Shown: positions 33,062-41,258 of the stretch, one piece after another | How positions within the stretch are numbered: the stretch's first letter is position 1 | Layout of the letters: the number at the start of each line of letters is the position of its first letter | From: Streptomyces sp. MST-110588 | GTDB taxonomy: Bacteria > Actinomycetota > Actinomycetes > Streptomycetales > Streptomycetaceae | DNA length: 64,000 nucleotides | Assembly: GCF_022695595.1 (NCBI RefSeq) | Contig: NZ_CP074380.1 | Location: forward strand, 1,240,001-1,304,000 | Direction of reading: 5' to 3' | Translations under genes and position numbers: made by a program | The notes under the pieces: model-generated | Seen by the model: only the letters and a program-made list of their open reading frames with translations | Told to the model about the DNA's origin: nothing | The model's database searches: none

Positions 33062-34408
33062 TCACAAGAAGCGGGAGCTGCGGACGGGGCCGGCGGAGGG
33101 GCTCTGCTCGCGGGGGCCGGTGAGCCAGTGGTCGCGGACGGTTCGTACGAAGCCGGTCAGGGACTCGTCGGGGTCGGCCGGGGTGTCACCGTCGCCCGGG
33201 TCGGGAGTCGGCTCGGCACGCAGGAGTTCGTTGGCGACGCTCTCGGCAGGACGGTCGTCGGCGCGTTGTTCCGGCATGCCGGGCCCGGTCGGGCCGATGC
33301 CCTTGTCCCACGGGGCGAGTACGAACTGACCGAGCAGGGTGGTGATGTCGGCGGCCACCTCCAGCGGGCTGGTCCAGCAGGTGGCGTGCTCGTAGAGGAC
33401 CTGGCCCGGGGCGCGCTCTCGTAGATGCGCGAGCGTCTGCGGCTCGGCGACGCCGAGGGAATAGGAGATGACGACCGTGTCCGGGCGGCCGGGGGCAAAG
33501 GGCTCGGCGGGGAGGCCGAGGAACCGGGACGCGGCCAGGCCGAGGATACGACTCGAACGGTCGGGGAGGAGGGAAACCGTGCGCGGGCTGACGCCTGCCG
33601 CGTCCAGGACCAGGCGCAGCCGGAACAGCCCGTAAAGAGACTGCTCCGGGGATTCCTTGAGGAGACCGTAACGGCCGGTCATGCCGGAGGTGAAGCCGTA
33701 CGGGGAGAAGGAGGTCAGGATGCCGCCGGTGAGGGCGAAGTGCCAGCCCCGGAGGTCTTGGGCGCCCAAGGGTGCTAGGGAGGTGCTGGGGGCGGCCGTG
33801 GATACGGATGTGGCGCGCCGGAGCATCGAGCGCAGCCGGGTGTGGGCCGGTGCCCAGTCCGCGTCCTCGGGCGCCGGCAGTGTGGCGAGGTGGGTCCGGG
33901 CGCGGTCCAGATCGCCGGCCATCAGGCTGTTGTACGTGAGGAGGTAGCGGTCGGGCCAGGGGCGCAGGGCGGCTTGGTGTTCCTCCAGTACGGCTGCCGC
34001 CTCGGCGTGACGTTCCTCGCGCTCCAGGGCGAGCGCCAGTTGCATCCAGGCACCACGGGCGTCGGGCACCTGCCGCAGGACCTCTCGGAGCATCGGCACG
34101 GCGAGAAAGGAGACACCACGCCCTATGCAGGCAGAGCCGAAGTCGTAGAGGAACTCGGGGCTTTCGGGGGCGGCGGCGAGGGCGGTGGCGGCCTGGACGA
34201 GGTCGTCGAAGTCCATGGCGGCGGCGAGTCGTCCCACGATGGCGGCGAGTTCATGGGTGGGCAGACCAGGGCCTGGGCCGGTGGTGTGACCGGCCCCTGA
34301 GTCCGGGCCTGTCGCGACGGCGCTTCGCAGGACGCGAAGCGCACCAGAGACATCGCCGGACTCGGCGAGGCGGTGCAGTTCCTGGAGGTCCGGGGGTGTG
34401 GTCGACAT
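33062..34408 (-). CDS. TPR-like protein of unknown function
   Basis: A 448-residue cytosolic protein. Residues 1-190 are helical with tetratricopeptide-like spacing (LHRLAESGDVSGALRVL, AWMQLALALEREERHAEAAAVLEEHQAAL, LMAGDLDRARTHLATLP). The C-terminal half contains alpha/beta segments (GWHFALTGGILTSF and DTVVISYSLGVAEPQTL) that I do not recognise. The C-terminus is acidic and Pro-rich. The isolated monocistronic position gives no functional clue. Length and composition argue against an artefact: third positions are consistently G or C. Confidence 0.7.
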   Translation of the reverse strand: MSTTPPDLQELHRLAESGDVSGALRVLRSAVATGPDSGAGHTTGPGPGLPTHELAAIVGRLAAAMDFDDLVQAATALAAAPESPEFLYDFGSACIGRGVSFLAVPMLREVLRQVPDARGAWMQLALALEREERHAEAAAVLEEHQAALRPWPDRYLLTYNSLMAGDLDRARTHLATLPAPEDADWAPAHTRLRSMLRRATSVSTAAPSTSLAPLGAQDLRGWHFALTGGILTSFSPYGFTSGMTGRYGLLKESPEQSLYGLFRLRLVLDAAGVSPRTVSLLPDRSSRILGLAASRFLGLPAEPFAPGRPDTVVISYSLGVAEPQTLAHLRERAPGQVLYEHATCWTSPLEVAADITTLLGQFVLAPWDKGIGPTGPGMPEQRADDRPAESVANELLRAEPTPDPGDGDTPADPDESLTGFVRTVRDHWLTGPREQSPSAGPVRSSRFL

Positions 34409-35004
34409 GGTGTGCTGGTGCTCCTTGTGAGGTGGTTCGGGGTGTATGGGCAGAGGAGGGAAGGAATGGAGCGGTGAGGAAGGCGCGTACGTGTAAGGGA
34501 CGGGGCGGACAGCGTCGTACGTGGTGTGCCGGTCGGCGCGGGACGGCCTCAGCCGGCGGTCGCCAGGAGTCAGCCTCAGCCGTCAGCCGTCAGCCGCGAT
34601 CTCTATGTGGTCGGCACGCGGCGGTACCAGCCGGTGGGGGGCGAATACGAGGCGTCGCGGAGGTGAGGGCGCGGTCGTCGGCGTAGGGCGGCGCGTGGGG
34701 CGGGAGCCGAGCTTCGGGGGCCGGCGCGTTCCGCAGGGCCGGGTGACGGGAGTGCCGGGAGGTGCTGCGGAAGATGAGCGGCGAGGGCGGAGGGGAGGGA
34801 CGGGGCGGCGGAGGCCGGATCGTTGTCCGGCGTCCGCGCGATCACCGCGTGGGGCGGTGGCCGCCCTTCCGGTTCGCCGTGCGGGACACGGAGGTCACGT
34901 AGATCATGTGCAGGATCATGACCCAGCCGTCCTCGGGCCGGCAACTCCATAAGCCGGCCGTCAGCCATCGGCGGTGTGCCGCCGCCCTCGCCCCTCCCCC
35001 GCCG
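34409..35004. other. gene-poor interval
   Basis: I see no supported gene here. Open frames exist on both strands but lack ribosome binding sites and recognisable domains. Short direct repeats (CAGCCGTCAGCCG-type near 34575-34595) are the only structure. Confidence 0.5.
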
Positions 35005-36648
35005 TCACTGCGGGTCGGTGTCCCGCAGCTTCCCGTCCAGGGCCAGCCAGCGTGTGATGCCGATCTCCCGCAGGAAGCGCACGTCGTGGCTGACCACGAT
35101 CAGGGCTCCCTCGTACGACTCCAGCGCGGTGACCAGTTGTCGGACCGAGGACATGTCGAGGTTGTTGGTCGGCTCGTCGAGCAGGAGGAGTTGCGGCGCG
35201 GGTTCGGCGAGCATCAGGGCTGCCAGCGAGGCCCGGAAGCGCTCGCCTCCCGAGAGGGTGCCGGCCTGCTGGTCGGCGCGGGCGCCCTTGAACAGGAAAC
35301 GTGCGAGGCGGGCCCGGACGCGGTTGTTGGTGGCGTCGGGGGCGAAGCGGGCCACGTTCTCGGCGACGCTCAGGCTGTCGTCCAGGACGTCGAGCCGCTG
35401 GGGCAGGAACCGGTACGGCACATGGATCCGTGCCTCCCCCGCCACCGGCTCGATCTCGCCCGCGACCGTACGCAGCAGGGTGGTCTTGCCCGCCCCGTTG
35501 CGTCCGGTCAGCGCGACCCGCTCGGGCCCGCGCAGTTCGATGTCGGCGGACGCGCCGTACCGTGCCCGCAGTGCGCGCAGCGTCAGTACGGTGCGGCCCG
35601 GCGGGACGGCGGTGTGCGGCAGGTCGACGCGTATCTCGTCGTCGTCGCGGACCGCCTCGACGGCCTCGTCGAGGCGGTCCCTGGCCTCCTTCAGTTTCTC
35701 GGTGTGCATGATGCGGTGCTTGCCCGCCGACACCTGCGCCTGCCGCTTGCGCTCATTCATGATGATCTTCGGCTCGCGCTTGTTCGCGGACATCTTGTTC
35801 CCGTAGCGGACCCGGCGCGCCAGCTTGACCTGAGCGTCGGCCAGTTCGCGTTTCTGCCGCTGCACATCGGCCTCGGCGACCCGCACCATGCGCTCGGCCG
35901 CTTCCTGCTCGACGGCCAGCGCGCGTTCGTACGCGGTGAAGTTGCCGCCGTACCAGTGGACCTCACCGCCGCGCAGATCGGCGATCCGGTCGACGAGGTC
36001 GAGCAGTTCACGGTCATGACTGACCACGATCATGGCGCTCGGCCAGTTGGCGACGGCCTCGTAGAGTCTGCCGCGCGCCTGGCGGTCGAGGTTGTTGGTC
36101 GGCTCGTCGAGCAGGAGGACGTCCGGCCGGCTCAGCAGCAGCCCGGCCAGGCGCAGCAGGACGGACTCACCGCCGGAGACCTCGCCGATGGTGCGGTCGA
36201 GGTCGATGGTGTGCAGTCCGAGCTGGTCGAGGGTGGCGCGGGTGCGCTCCTCGATGTCCCAGTCGTCGCCGACGGCGGTGAAATTCTCCTCGCTGACGTC
36301 ACCGTTCTCGATGGCGCGTACGGCCGCGCGGGTCCCGGCGACACCGAGCGCGGCGTCGACCCGCAGCTCCGTGTCGAAGGAGACGGTCTGCGGCAGATAG
36401 CCGACCTCGCCCGCGACCTTCACGCTGCCCCCGGTCGGGGACAGTTCGCCGGCGATGAGTTTCAACAGGGTCGACTTCCCCGCGCCGTTGAGGCCGATGA
36501 GGCCGGTACGTCCCTGGCCCACGACGAACTGGAAGCCCTCCAGCACCGGGGTCCCGTCGGGCCAGGTGAAGTCCAGGCCCGTACAGACCACGGAGGGGGT
36601 GGACGCGGAGGCGGAGGAGGAAGAGAAATAGGGGGAGGAAGATGACAT
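35005..36648 (-). CDS. ABC-F family ATPase (ribosome-associated, possible resistance)
   Basis: A 547-residue soluble protein with two ATPase domains and no membrane segment. Domain 1 has GLNGAGKST and SGGESVLLRLAGLLL with LLLDEPTNNLD. Domain 2 has GRNGAGKTT and SGGERFRASLAAL with LLLLDEPTNNLDM. The charged linker between them (RQKRELADAQVKLARRVRYGNKMSANKREPK) is typical of ABC-F proteins that insert into the ribosomal E site. ATG 36648 follows AGGAGA at eight bases; a Ser-rich start precedes the first domain. The family includes translation factors and antibiotic-protection proteins, and sequence alone does not separate them here. The 500-bp upstream region could hold a regulatory leader. Confidence 0.88.
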   Translation of the reverse strand: MSSSSPYFSSSSASASTPSVVCTGLDFTWPDGTPVLEGFQFVVGQGRTGLIGLNGAGKSTLLKLIAGELSPTGGSVKVAGEVGYLPQTVSFDTELRVDAALGVAGTRAAVRAIENGDVSEENFTAVGDDWDIEERTRATLDQLGLHTIDLDRTIGEVSGGESVLLRLAGLLLSRPDVLLLDEPTNNLDRQARGRLYEAVANWPSAMIVVSHDRELLDLVDRIADLRGGEVHWYGGNFTAYERALAVEQEAAERMVRVAEADVQRQKRELADAQVKLARRVRYGNKMSANKREPKIIMNERKRQAQVSAGKHRIMHTEKLKEARDRLDEAVEAVRDDDEIRVDLPHTAVPPGRTVLTLRALRARYGASADIELRGPERVALTGRNGAGKTTLLRTVAGEIEPVAGEARIHVPYRFLPQRLDVLDDSLSVAENVARFAPDATNNRVRARLARFLFKGARADQQAGTLSGGERFRASLAALMLAEPAPQLLLLDEPTNNLDMSSVRQLVTALESYEGALIVVSHDVRFLREIGITRWLALDGKLRDTDPQ

Positions 36649-36978
36649 ATGCAGGTCTCCTGGTGCGCGTGGCGGGCGGGATGAGCGGCGCGGGAGACAC
36701 CGGGGATCTGCGGAGGGGTTCGGGGCCTCATGCCCGAGAGCCTGGGCCGGAAGCCGAAGCTGGATGCCGGAATCCGGGCCGGGAGGGCACGCCGAGGTCG
36801 CAGACCGGGCCACACGGAGGGGCGCACCACGCAGGCATGTGACGACATGGCTGCGTACGGTCGCACCAACGCACCGCGGGCGGTGTCTCAGGACCTCAGA
36901 CGAGCAACGGCCTTCTCCAATCGGCGAAAACACGGCCCGGAAGCAGGGCCGGGAAGGACGTTACGGGGAGCGCCGCGA

Positions 36979-37007
36979 AAAAGCAAACGCAATTTATGTT
37001 GCGTTTG
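36979..37007 (-). terminator. Rho-independent terminator with U-tract
   Basis: On the minus strand CAAACGCAA pairs with TTGCGTTTG across a 6-nt loop and is followed by CTTTTTC. This AT-rich stem plus T-run is a textbook intrinsic terminator, unusual for Streptomyces. It lies about 150 bp after the P450 stop and 330 bp before the ABC-F start, so it ends the P450 transcript or attenuates ABC-F expression. The flanking intergenic sequence (36649-37154) shows no gene. Confidence 0.65.
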
Positions 37008-37154
37008 AGGAGTGAGGGCGAGGGAAGGGGGGAGGCGGAACCTGTACGGCAGGCAGGCGTGCGCGGCTGCGCGCCTCGCCGTGAGCGTCGTACCCGTGCG
37101 GATCCCGCACACCCGCGCGGACCCTCGTACCGGTTCCTCGTACCCGCGCGGGAC

Positions 37155-38639
37155 TTACGTGCGCTGCCGCAGCCGCACCCGTGCCGGTCCCTTCGCCTGA
37201 AGCGTGATCCCGGCGGCGACCGGGACGTGGGCGTCGACCGCCTCGAACTCGTACGCGCGCAGCAGTACGGCGATCGCCGACAGCGATTCCAGCATCGAGA
37301 AGTACTGTCCGATGCAGGCTCGCGGGCCGCCGCCGAAGGGGAACCAGGTGTACCGGTGCCGGGCCGCCTCCTGCTCGGCCGTGAAGCGCTCCGGGTCGAA
37401 ACGTTCCGGCTCCGGCCACAGCTCCGGGTTCCGCTGGGTCACCCACGGCGAGACGATCACATCCGCGCCGGCCGGAACGCGGAACCCGCCGATCCGGGCG
37501 GCCTCGACGGACCTGCGGCTGATCACCGGGGCCGCCGGATACAGCCGCATGGCTTCCTTGAGCACCCTCGTCAGGTACGGAAGGCGGCCGAGGTCGTCGG
37601 CGGTCGGTGCCCGGCCGCCCAGCACCCGGTCGACCTCCTCCCGCGCCCGCCGCTGCTCCTGCGGGTGGCGGGAGAGCAGGTGGAGGGTGAAGGCCATGGA
37701 GGTGGCGGTGGTCTCGTGCCCCGCCAGCAGGAAGATCAGTACCTGTTCGCGCATCTCGGTCGCGTCCAGGCGGCCGTCCTCCTCGTTGCCGGCCCGGGCG
37801 AGGAGCGTCAGCAGGTCCTCGCCCTCCTGTGCCGCCGCGGCCGGCACCCCGTTCGTACGCCGCCGCCGGGCGATGATGCGGTCGCAGACCTCGAACATGC
37901 GGGCCGTGGCGTCCGCGGCCCGCCGGTTGCCGGGCGTGGGCCAGTGCCGGGGCGGGCGCAGCGGCGAGAAGCCGCGCCGCACCACGTACGTGTTGATGAC
38001 CGGGAGGCAGCGGTGCACGACTTCCACGGCCGCCTCCACATCCGTACCGAAGAGGACACGGGAGACCGTGCGCAGCGCGAGGCGGTTCATCTCCGTGACG
38101 AGGTCCACGGTGGCCCAGGCGCCGGCAGTACCTCCGGCCGGGGCTTCGGCAGGGGTGGAGGGGGCGAGGGCGGCGCGCCAGCGGTCGGCGACGGCGGCGG
38201 CTTCCTCGGCGACGGTTCCGGCGTACCCGTCGACCCGGCGCTTGGTGAACAGCGGTTGCACCAGCCGCCGTTGGCGGAGGTAGTCGGCGTCCTGACTGGT
38301 GAGGAGGCCGTTGCCCAAGGACTGCCGGACTTCTTCGTAGAAGGGGTGGTCCTTGCGGAAGACCGTGGACCCGGTGGCCAGGACCTGTTGGGCGCCCGCG
38401 GGCGAGAAGACCGCGTAGAAGACGCTACGGAGGCCGGGCGGGCCGGCGACGAGACGGACCACGTCGCCATGTTCGCGCCGCGCGCGTTCGAAGGTGCCGA
38501 GGGTGTCGCGCCGCAGGTCGATCATGGACGCCAGTAAGGGGAGGCCTTTGGGGCCCGGTATCGAAGGGGACGTGGGCGCGGGTTCGGAAGCGGGCGCGGG
38601 CTCGGAAGCGGGCGCGGGTGTGGATTCGGAGTTGGTCAT
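37155..38639 (-). CDS. cytochrome P450 (CYP4/CYP102-like type)
   Basis: About 494 residues from ATG 38639; a GTG at 38714 would add 25 hydrophobic residues. The N-terminus is a Pro/Ala/Glu repeat (PAPASEP). The heme site is FPFGGGPRACIGQ, the I-helix LLAGHETTATS keeps the acid-alcohol pair, and the K-helix has KEAMRLYP (ExxR). FxPxRF-like FDPERF is also present. These features match the long-chain or fatty-acid-hydroxylase-like bacterial P450s rather than the short biosynthetic type found at 14328. A small [2Fe-2S] protein gene is divergent only 90 bp away. Substrate unknown. Confidence 0.9.
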   Translation of the reverse strand: MTNSESTPAPASEPAPASEPAPTSPSIPGPKGLPLLASMIDLRRDTLGTFERARREHGDVVRLVAGPPGLRSVFYAVFSPAGAQQVLATGSTVFRKDHPFYEEVRQSLGNGLLTSQDADYLRQRRLVQPLFTKRRVDGYAGTVAEEAAAVADRWRAALAPSTPAEAPAGGTAGAWATVDLVTEMNRLALRTVSRVLFGTDVEAAVEVVHRCLPVINTYVVRRGFSPLRPPRHWPTPGNRRAADATARMFEVCDRIIARRRRTNGVPAAAAQEGEDLLTLLARAGNEEDGRLDATEMREQVLIFLLAGHETTATSMAFTLHLLSRHPQEQRRAREEVDRVLGGRAPTADDLGRLPYLTRVLKEAMRLYPAAPVISRRSVEAARIGGFRVPAGADVIVSPWVTQRNPELWPEPERFDPERFTAEQEAARHRYTWFPFGGGPRACIGQYFSMLESLSAIAVLLRAYEFEAVDAHVPVAAGITLQAKGPARVRLRQRT

Positions 38640-38728
38640 GAGGGTGATACCTACCCCGACGACGCCCGCTGCTACGGCGGTTGTGGCGACCGGTCCGGGA
38701 GCCGTGCGGGCCACGTAGCATGGGGCGA

Positions 38729-39130
38729 ATGATCAGCAAGCGTTCCGGCCGGCCGGCCGTCGAGTCCTCCTGCCGGATCACCGTGTGCCGTGGCTGCTGC
38801 TGTGGTGATCCGCGCAAGGTTCCTGGCGTCGATCATGCCGGTCAGATCCCGCGGCTGCGGGCGGCGCTGGCCGGGGTGGCGCAGGTGCGCGCGTCGGACT
38901 GTCTGGATGTCTGCGATCAGGCCAATGTGGTGGTGGTCCAGCCGTCACCGGCCGGGCGGGCCGCGGGCGGACGACCCGTGTGGCTGGGGCTGGTCAACGA
39001 CGACGAGGCGCTGGAGGACATCGCGGCCTGGATACGCGCCGGCGGACCGGGCGTCGCGGAACCGCCCGGGGTGCTGGACCTGTACGCCTTCACCGTGTCG
39101 CGGCGGGTGCGCGAGGCGCTGGAGGGCTGA
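38729..39130 (+). CDS. thioredoxin-like [2Fe-2S] ferredoxin domain protein
   Basis: A 133-residue protein. CRITVCRGCCCGD and SDCLDVCDQANVVVV supply two cysteine groups, as in thioredoxin-fold [2Fe-2S] ferredoxins. The remainder (LGLVNDDEALEDIAAWI) is the helical end of the fold. ATG 38729 is preferred; ATG 38720 is in frame. The ribosome binding site is weak. It is divergent from the P450 gene, so an electron-transfer role for it is possible but unproven. The phosphotransferase gene follows after 55 bp. Confidence 0.7.
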   Translation: MISKRSGRPAVESSCRITVCRGCCCGDPRKVPGVDHAGQIPRLRAALAGVAQVRASDCLDVCDQANVVVVQPSPAGRAAGGRPVWLGLVNDDEALEDIAAWIRAGGPGVAEPPGVLDLYAFTVSRRVREALEG

Positions 39131-39185
39131 GGGAAAAAGACGGGCGGGGGTGCCGGGCGGTACGGCAGCATGGCGCGCATGGGTG

Positions 39186-40190
39186 ATGAGCATGCGTGAG
39201 GAGCGGCGTCCGTCGGCGGAAGTGGTGGCCCGGCTGATGGCGGAAGCCGCCGCGGCCCGGAGCGGGCCGCCCGGTACACGGGACGGCCTCGGCGACCAGG
39301 TCGGCAGCGGCACTGGTGACGGTGACGGCACCGGTGGCGACGACACCTATGGCGGCGGTGGCGGCGGTCGGATTGCTGTTCGGCCCATTGAGGAGGGTGG
39401 GGATCATTCTTCCTGGTGGGTCGGCTCGGCGTACGTGGCACGTTGTGTACTCGATGAGGACGGGTCCGAACTGCTGCGGCGGGAGATCGCGCTGCGGGAC
39501 CTGATCCGGGCGGATCTCGGCGTACCCGTACCCCGCAGTGTCGCAAGCGGCGAGTGGGCGCCCGGGTACGCGTACACCCTCGACACCCGTATGACCGGGG
39601 TGTCCGGCGAGGAGCGCCCGGTCTCCCCGGCGGGCGAGGCGGATCTCGCCCGGATGCTCCGCGCTCTGGCGGCGGTGCCGGTGGAGGCCGCGCGGGCGGT
39701 GGGTGTTCCGGTGGCGGCCACGTACGCGTCCGGCTCGCTCGTGCACAACGACCTCAAGGGCGAGCATCTGCTCGTCACCGAGGACGGCCGGATCGGCGGG
39801 GTACTGGACTGGACGGACGCGGTGATCGGTGACCCCGCCCAGGACATCGCGGGGCTGGCGATCTCGATCGGTGCCGCCGCGGCCGTACGGACGGGTCTGG
39901 CGGCCGGTTACGGGGCCGGGCTGTGTGCGCGGGGCGTACGGATCGCCCGCCGGGACACCGTGACGCGGCTCTCGGAGCGGCGGCGCGGGCTGGACGACAG
40001 TCCGCTGCCCCTGCTGCGGCGGCAGCTCGCCCGCGCCTGGGAGGCCACCGGGACCGTCCGGGAGGCCGGACCCGGGGACGGACCCGGAGCCGGGAGCGAG
40101 GCCGGAGCCGGAGCCGGGGCGTCCCGCCCCGACGGGCTTTCCGCCCGTAGCGGACATGCGGGGGAATGCGTACCGGCGGATGATCGTTGA
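39186..40190 (+). CDS. APH-family phosphotransferase
   Basis: A 334-residue protein kinase-like phosphotransferase. The catalytic loop reads LVHNDLKGEHLLV and the metal site LDWTDAVIGDPAQDIAGL, where Trp replaces the Phe or Gly-adjacent residue seen in typical DFG. An N-terminal Gly/Asp-rich insert and a C-terminal Gly/Ala-rich tail flank the domain. ATG 39186 is approximate, since no good ribosome binding site is visible. The last codons overlap the region upstream of the following AKR start. The function is a small-molecule kinase; resistance to a hydroxylated antibiotic is possible but not shown by context. Confidence 0.75.
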   Translation: MSMREERRPSAEVVARLMAEAAAARSGPPGTRDGLGDQVGSGTGDGDGTGGDDTYGGGGGGRIAVRPIEEGGDHSSWWVGSAYVARCVLDEDGSELLRREIALRDLIRADLGVPVPRSVASGEWAPGYAYTLDTRMTGVSGEERPVSPAGEADLARMLRALAAVPVEAARAVGVPVAATYASGSLVHNDLKGEHLLVTEDGRIGGVLDWTDAVIGDPAQDIAGLAISIGAAAAVRTGLAAGYGAGLCARGVRIARRDTVTRLSERRRGLDDSPLPLLRRQLARAWEATGTVREAGPGDGPGAGSEAGAGAGASRPDGLSARSGHAGECVPADDR

Positions 40191-40233
40191 AGAACGTGAA
40201 CGTGTACGACAAGACCCAAGGATCGATCAGCTC

Positions 40234-41067
40234 GTGAGCAAGATCCCCAGCATTACCCTCAACAACGGCGTCGCGATGCCCCAGCTCGGCTTCGGTGTCT
40301 GGCAGGTCCCGGACGACGAGGCGTTCACCGCCGTCGGCCTGGCCCTGGAGGCCGGTTACCGCAGCATCGACACCGCCGCCATCTACGGCAACGAGGAGGG
40401 CACGGGGAAGGCGCTCGCCGCTTCGGGCATCGCGCGTGACGAGCTCTTCGTCACCACGAAGCTCTGGAACAGCGACCAGGGGTACGACTCCACCCTGCGC
40501 GCCTTCGACACCTCCTTGGCCAAGCTCGGCCTGGAGTACGTGGACCTCTATCTGATCCACTGGCCGCTGCCCGCCCGCGACACGTACGTGGACACGTACA
40601 AGGCGCTGGAGAAGATCTACGCGGACGGCCGTGCCAAGGCGATCGGCGTGTCCAATTTCCAGCCGCCGCACCTGACCCGCCTGCTGGGTGAGACCTCGGT
40701 CGTCCCGGCCGTCAACCAGATCGAACTGCACCCCCAGCTCCAGCAGGCCGAGACCCGCGCCGTGCACGCCGAGCACGGCATCGCCACCGAAGCCTGGTCA
40801 CCGCTGGGCCAGGGCAAGGGCCTCCTGGAGAACGCGACGATCCGCGAGATCGCCGGGAAGCACGGCAGGACCCCCGCGCAGGTGGTGCTGCGCTGGCACC
40901 TCCAGGTCGGCAACGTCGTCATCCCGAAGTCCGTGACGCCCTCCCGCATCAAGGAGAACATCGACGTTCTCGGCTTCGAACTGGACACCGAGGACCTCGC
41001 CGCGGTCGCGGGCCTGGACGAGGGCAAGCGCCTGGGCCCGGACCCGGCCACCTTCGACGTGGACTGA
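40234..41067 (+). CDS. aldo/keto reductase (2,5-diketogluconate reductase type)
   Basis: A 277-residue AKR of normal length. Asp and Tyr in SIDTAAIYGNEEGTG, Lys in TTKLWN and His in YLIHWP form the tetrad. The C-terminal VIPKSVTPSRIKENI segment binds NADPH. GTG 40234 begins the conserved domain (SKIPSITLNNGVAMPQLGFG); AAGGA lies about eleven bases upstream. Sequence type matches AKR5 enzymes acting on keto sugars and alpha-keto esters. It is different from the cluster AKR at 27869, which has the longer YajO/KCAB-like layout. Housekeeping detoxification is the likeliest role. Confidence 0.9.
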   Translation: MSKIPSITLNNGVAMPQLGFGVWQVPDDEAFTAVGLALEAGYRSIDTAAIYGNEEGTGKALAASGIARDELFVTTKLWNSDQGYDSTLRAFDTSLAKLGLEYVDLYLIHWPLPARDTYVDTYKALEKIYADGRAKAIGVSNFQPPHLTRLLGETSVVPAVNQIELHPQLQQAETRAVHAEHGIATEAWSPLGQGKGLLENATIREIAGKHGRTPAQVVLRWHLQVGNVVIPKSVTPSRIKENIDVLGFELDTEDLAAVAGLDEGKRLGPDPATFDVD

Positions 41068-41107
41068 GCCGGCGGGCGGCCACGGATGTGGGCGCCGCGA
41101 CGGACGG

Positions 41108-41158
41108 GCCGCTCGCCGCGCTCCGGGAGGTAACCCCCTCGGGAGCGCGGCGAGCGGC
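41108..41158. terminator. 17-bp stem bidirectional terminator
   Basis: GCCGCTCGCCGCGCTCC (41108-41124) pairs perfectly with its complement at 41142-41158 around a 17-nt loop. It sits between the convergent AKR and glycosyltransferase genes and should terminate both. Confidence 0.75.
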
Positions 41159-41190
41159 TGCGCCGATACCGACATCAACGGCAGCGGGAG

Positions 41191-41250
41191 CGTCAGCTCA
41201 ACGGCAACCCCGGTAACAAACGTCAGCTCAACGGCAACCCCGGCAACAGC
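41191..41250 (+). repeat. 30-bp direct repeat
   Basis: Two adjacent 30-bp copies (41191-41220, 41221-41250) share CGTCAGCTCAACGGCAACCC and differ at three positions near the 3' end. They lie just past the 3' end of the glycosyltransferase gene. Confidence 0.85.
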
Positions 41251-41258
41251 GGCGTCCG

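Noticed and set aside
34603..34968. 121-codon minus-strand ORF upstream of the TPR gene
   Set aside because: Pro/Arg/Ala-rich with no ribosome binding site or recognisable motif.
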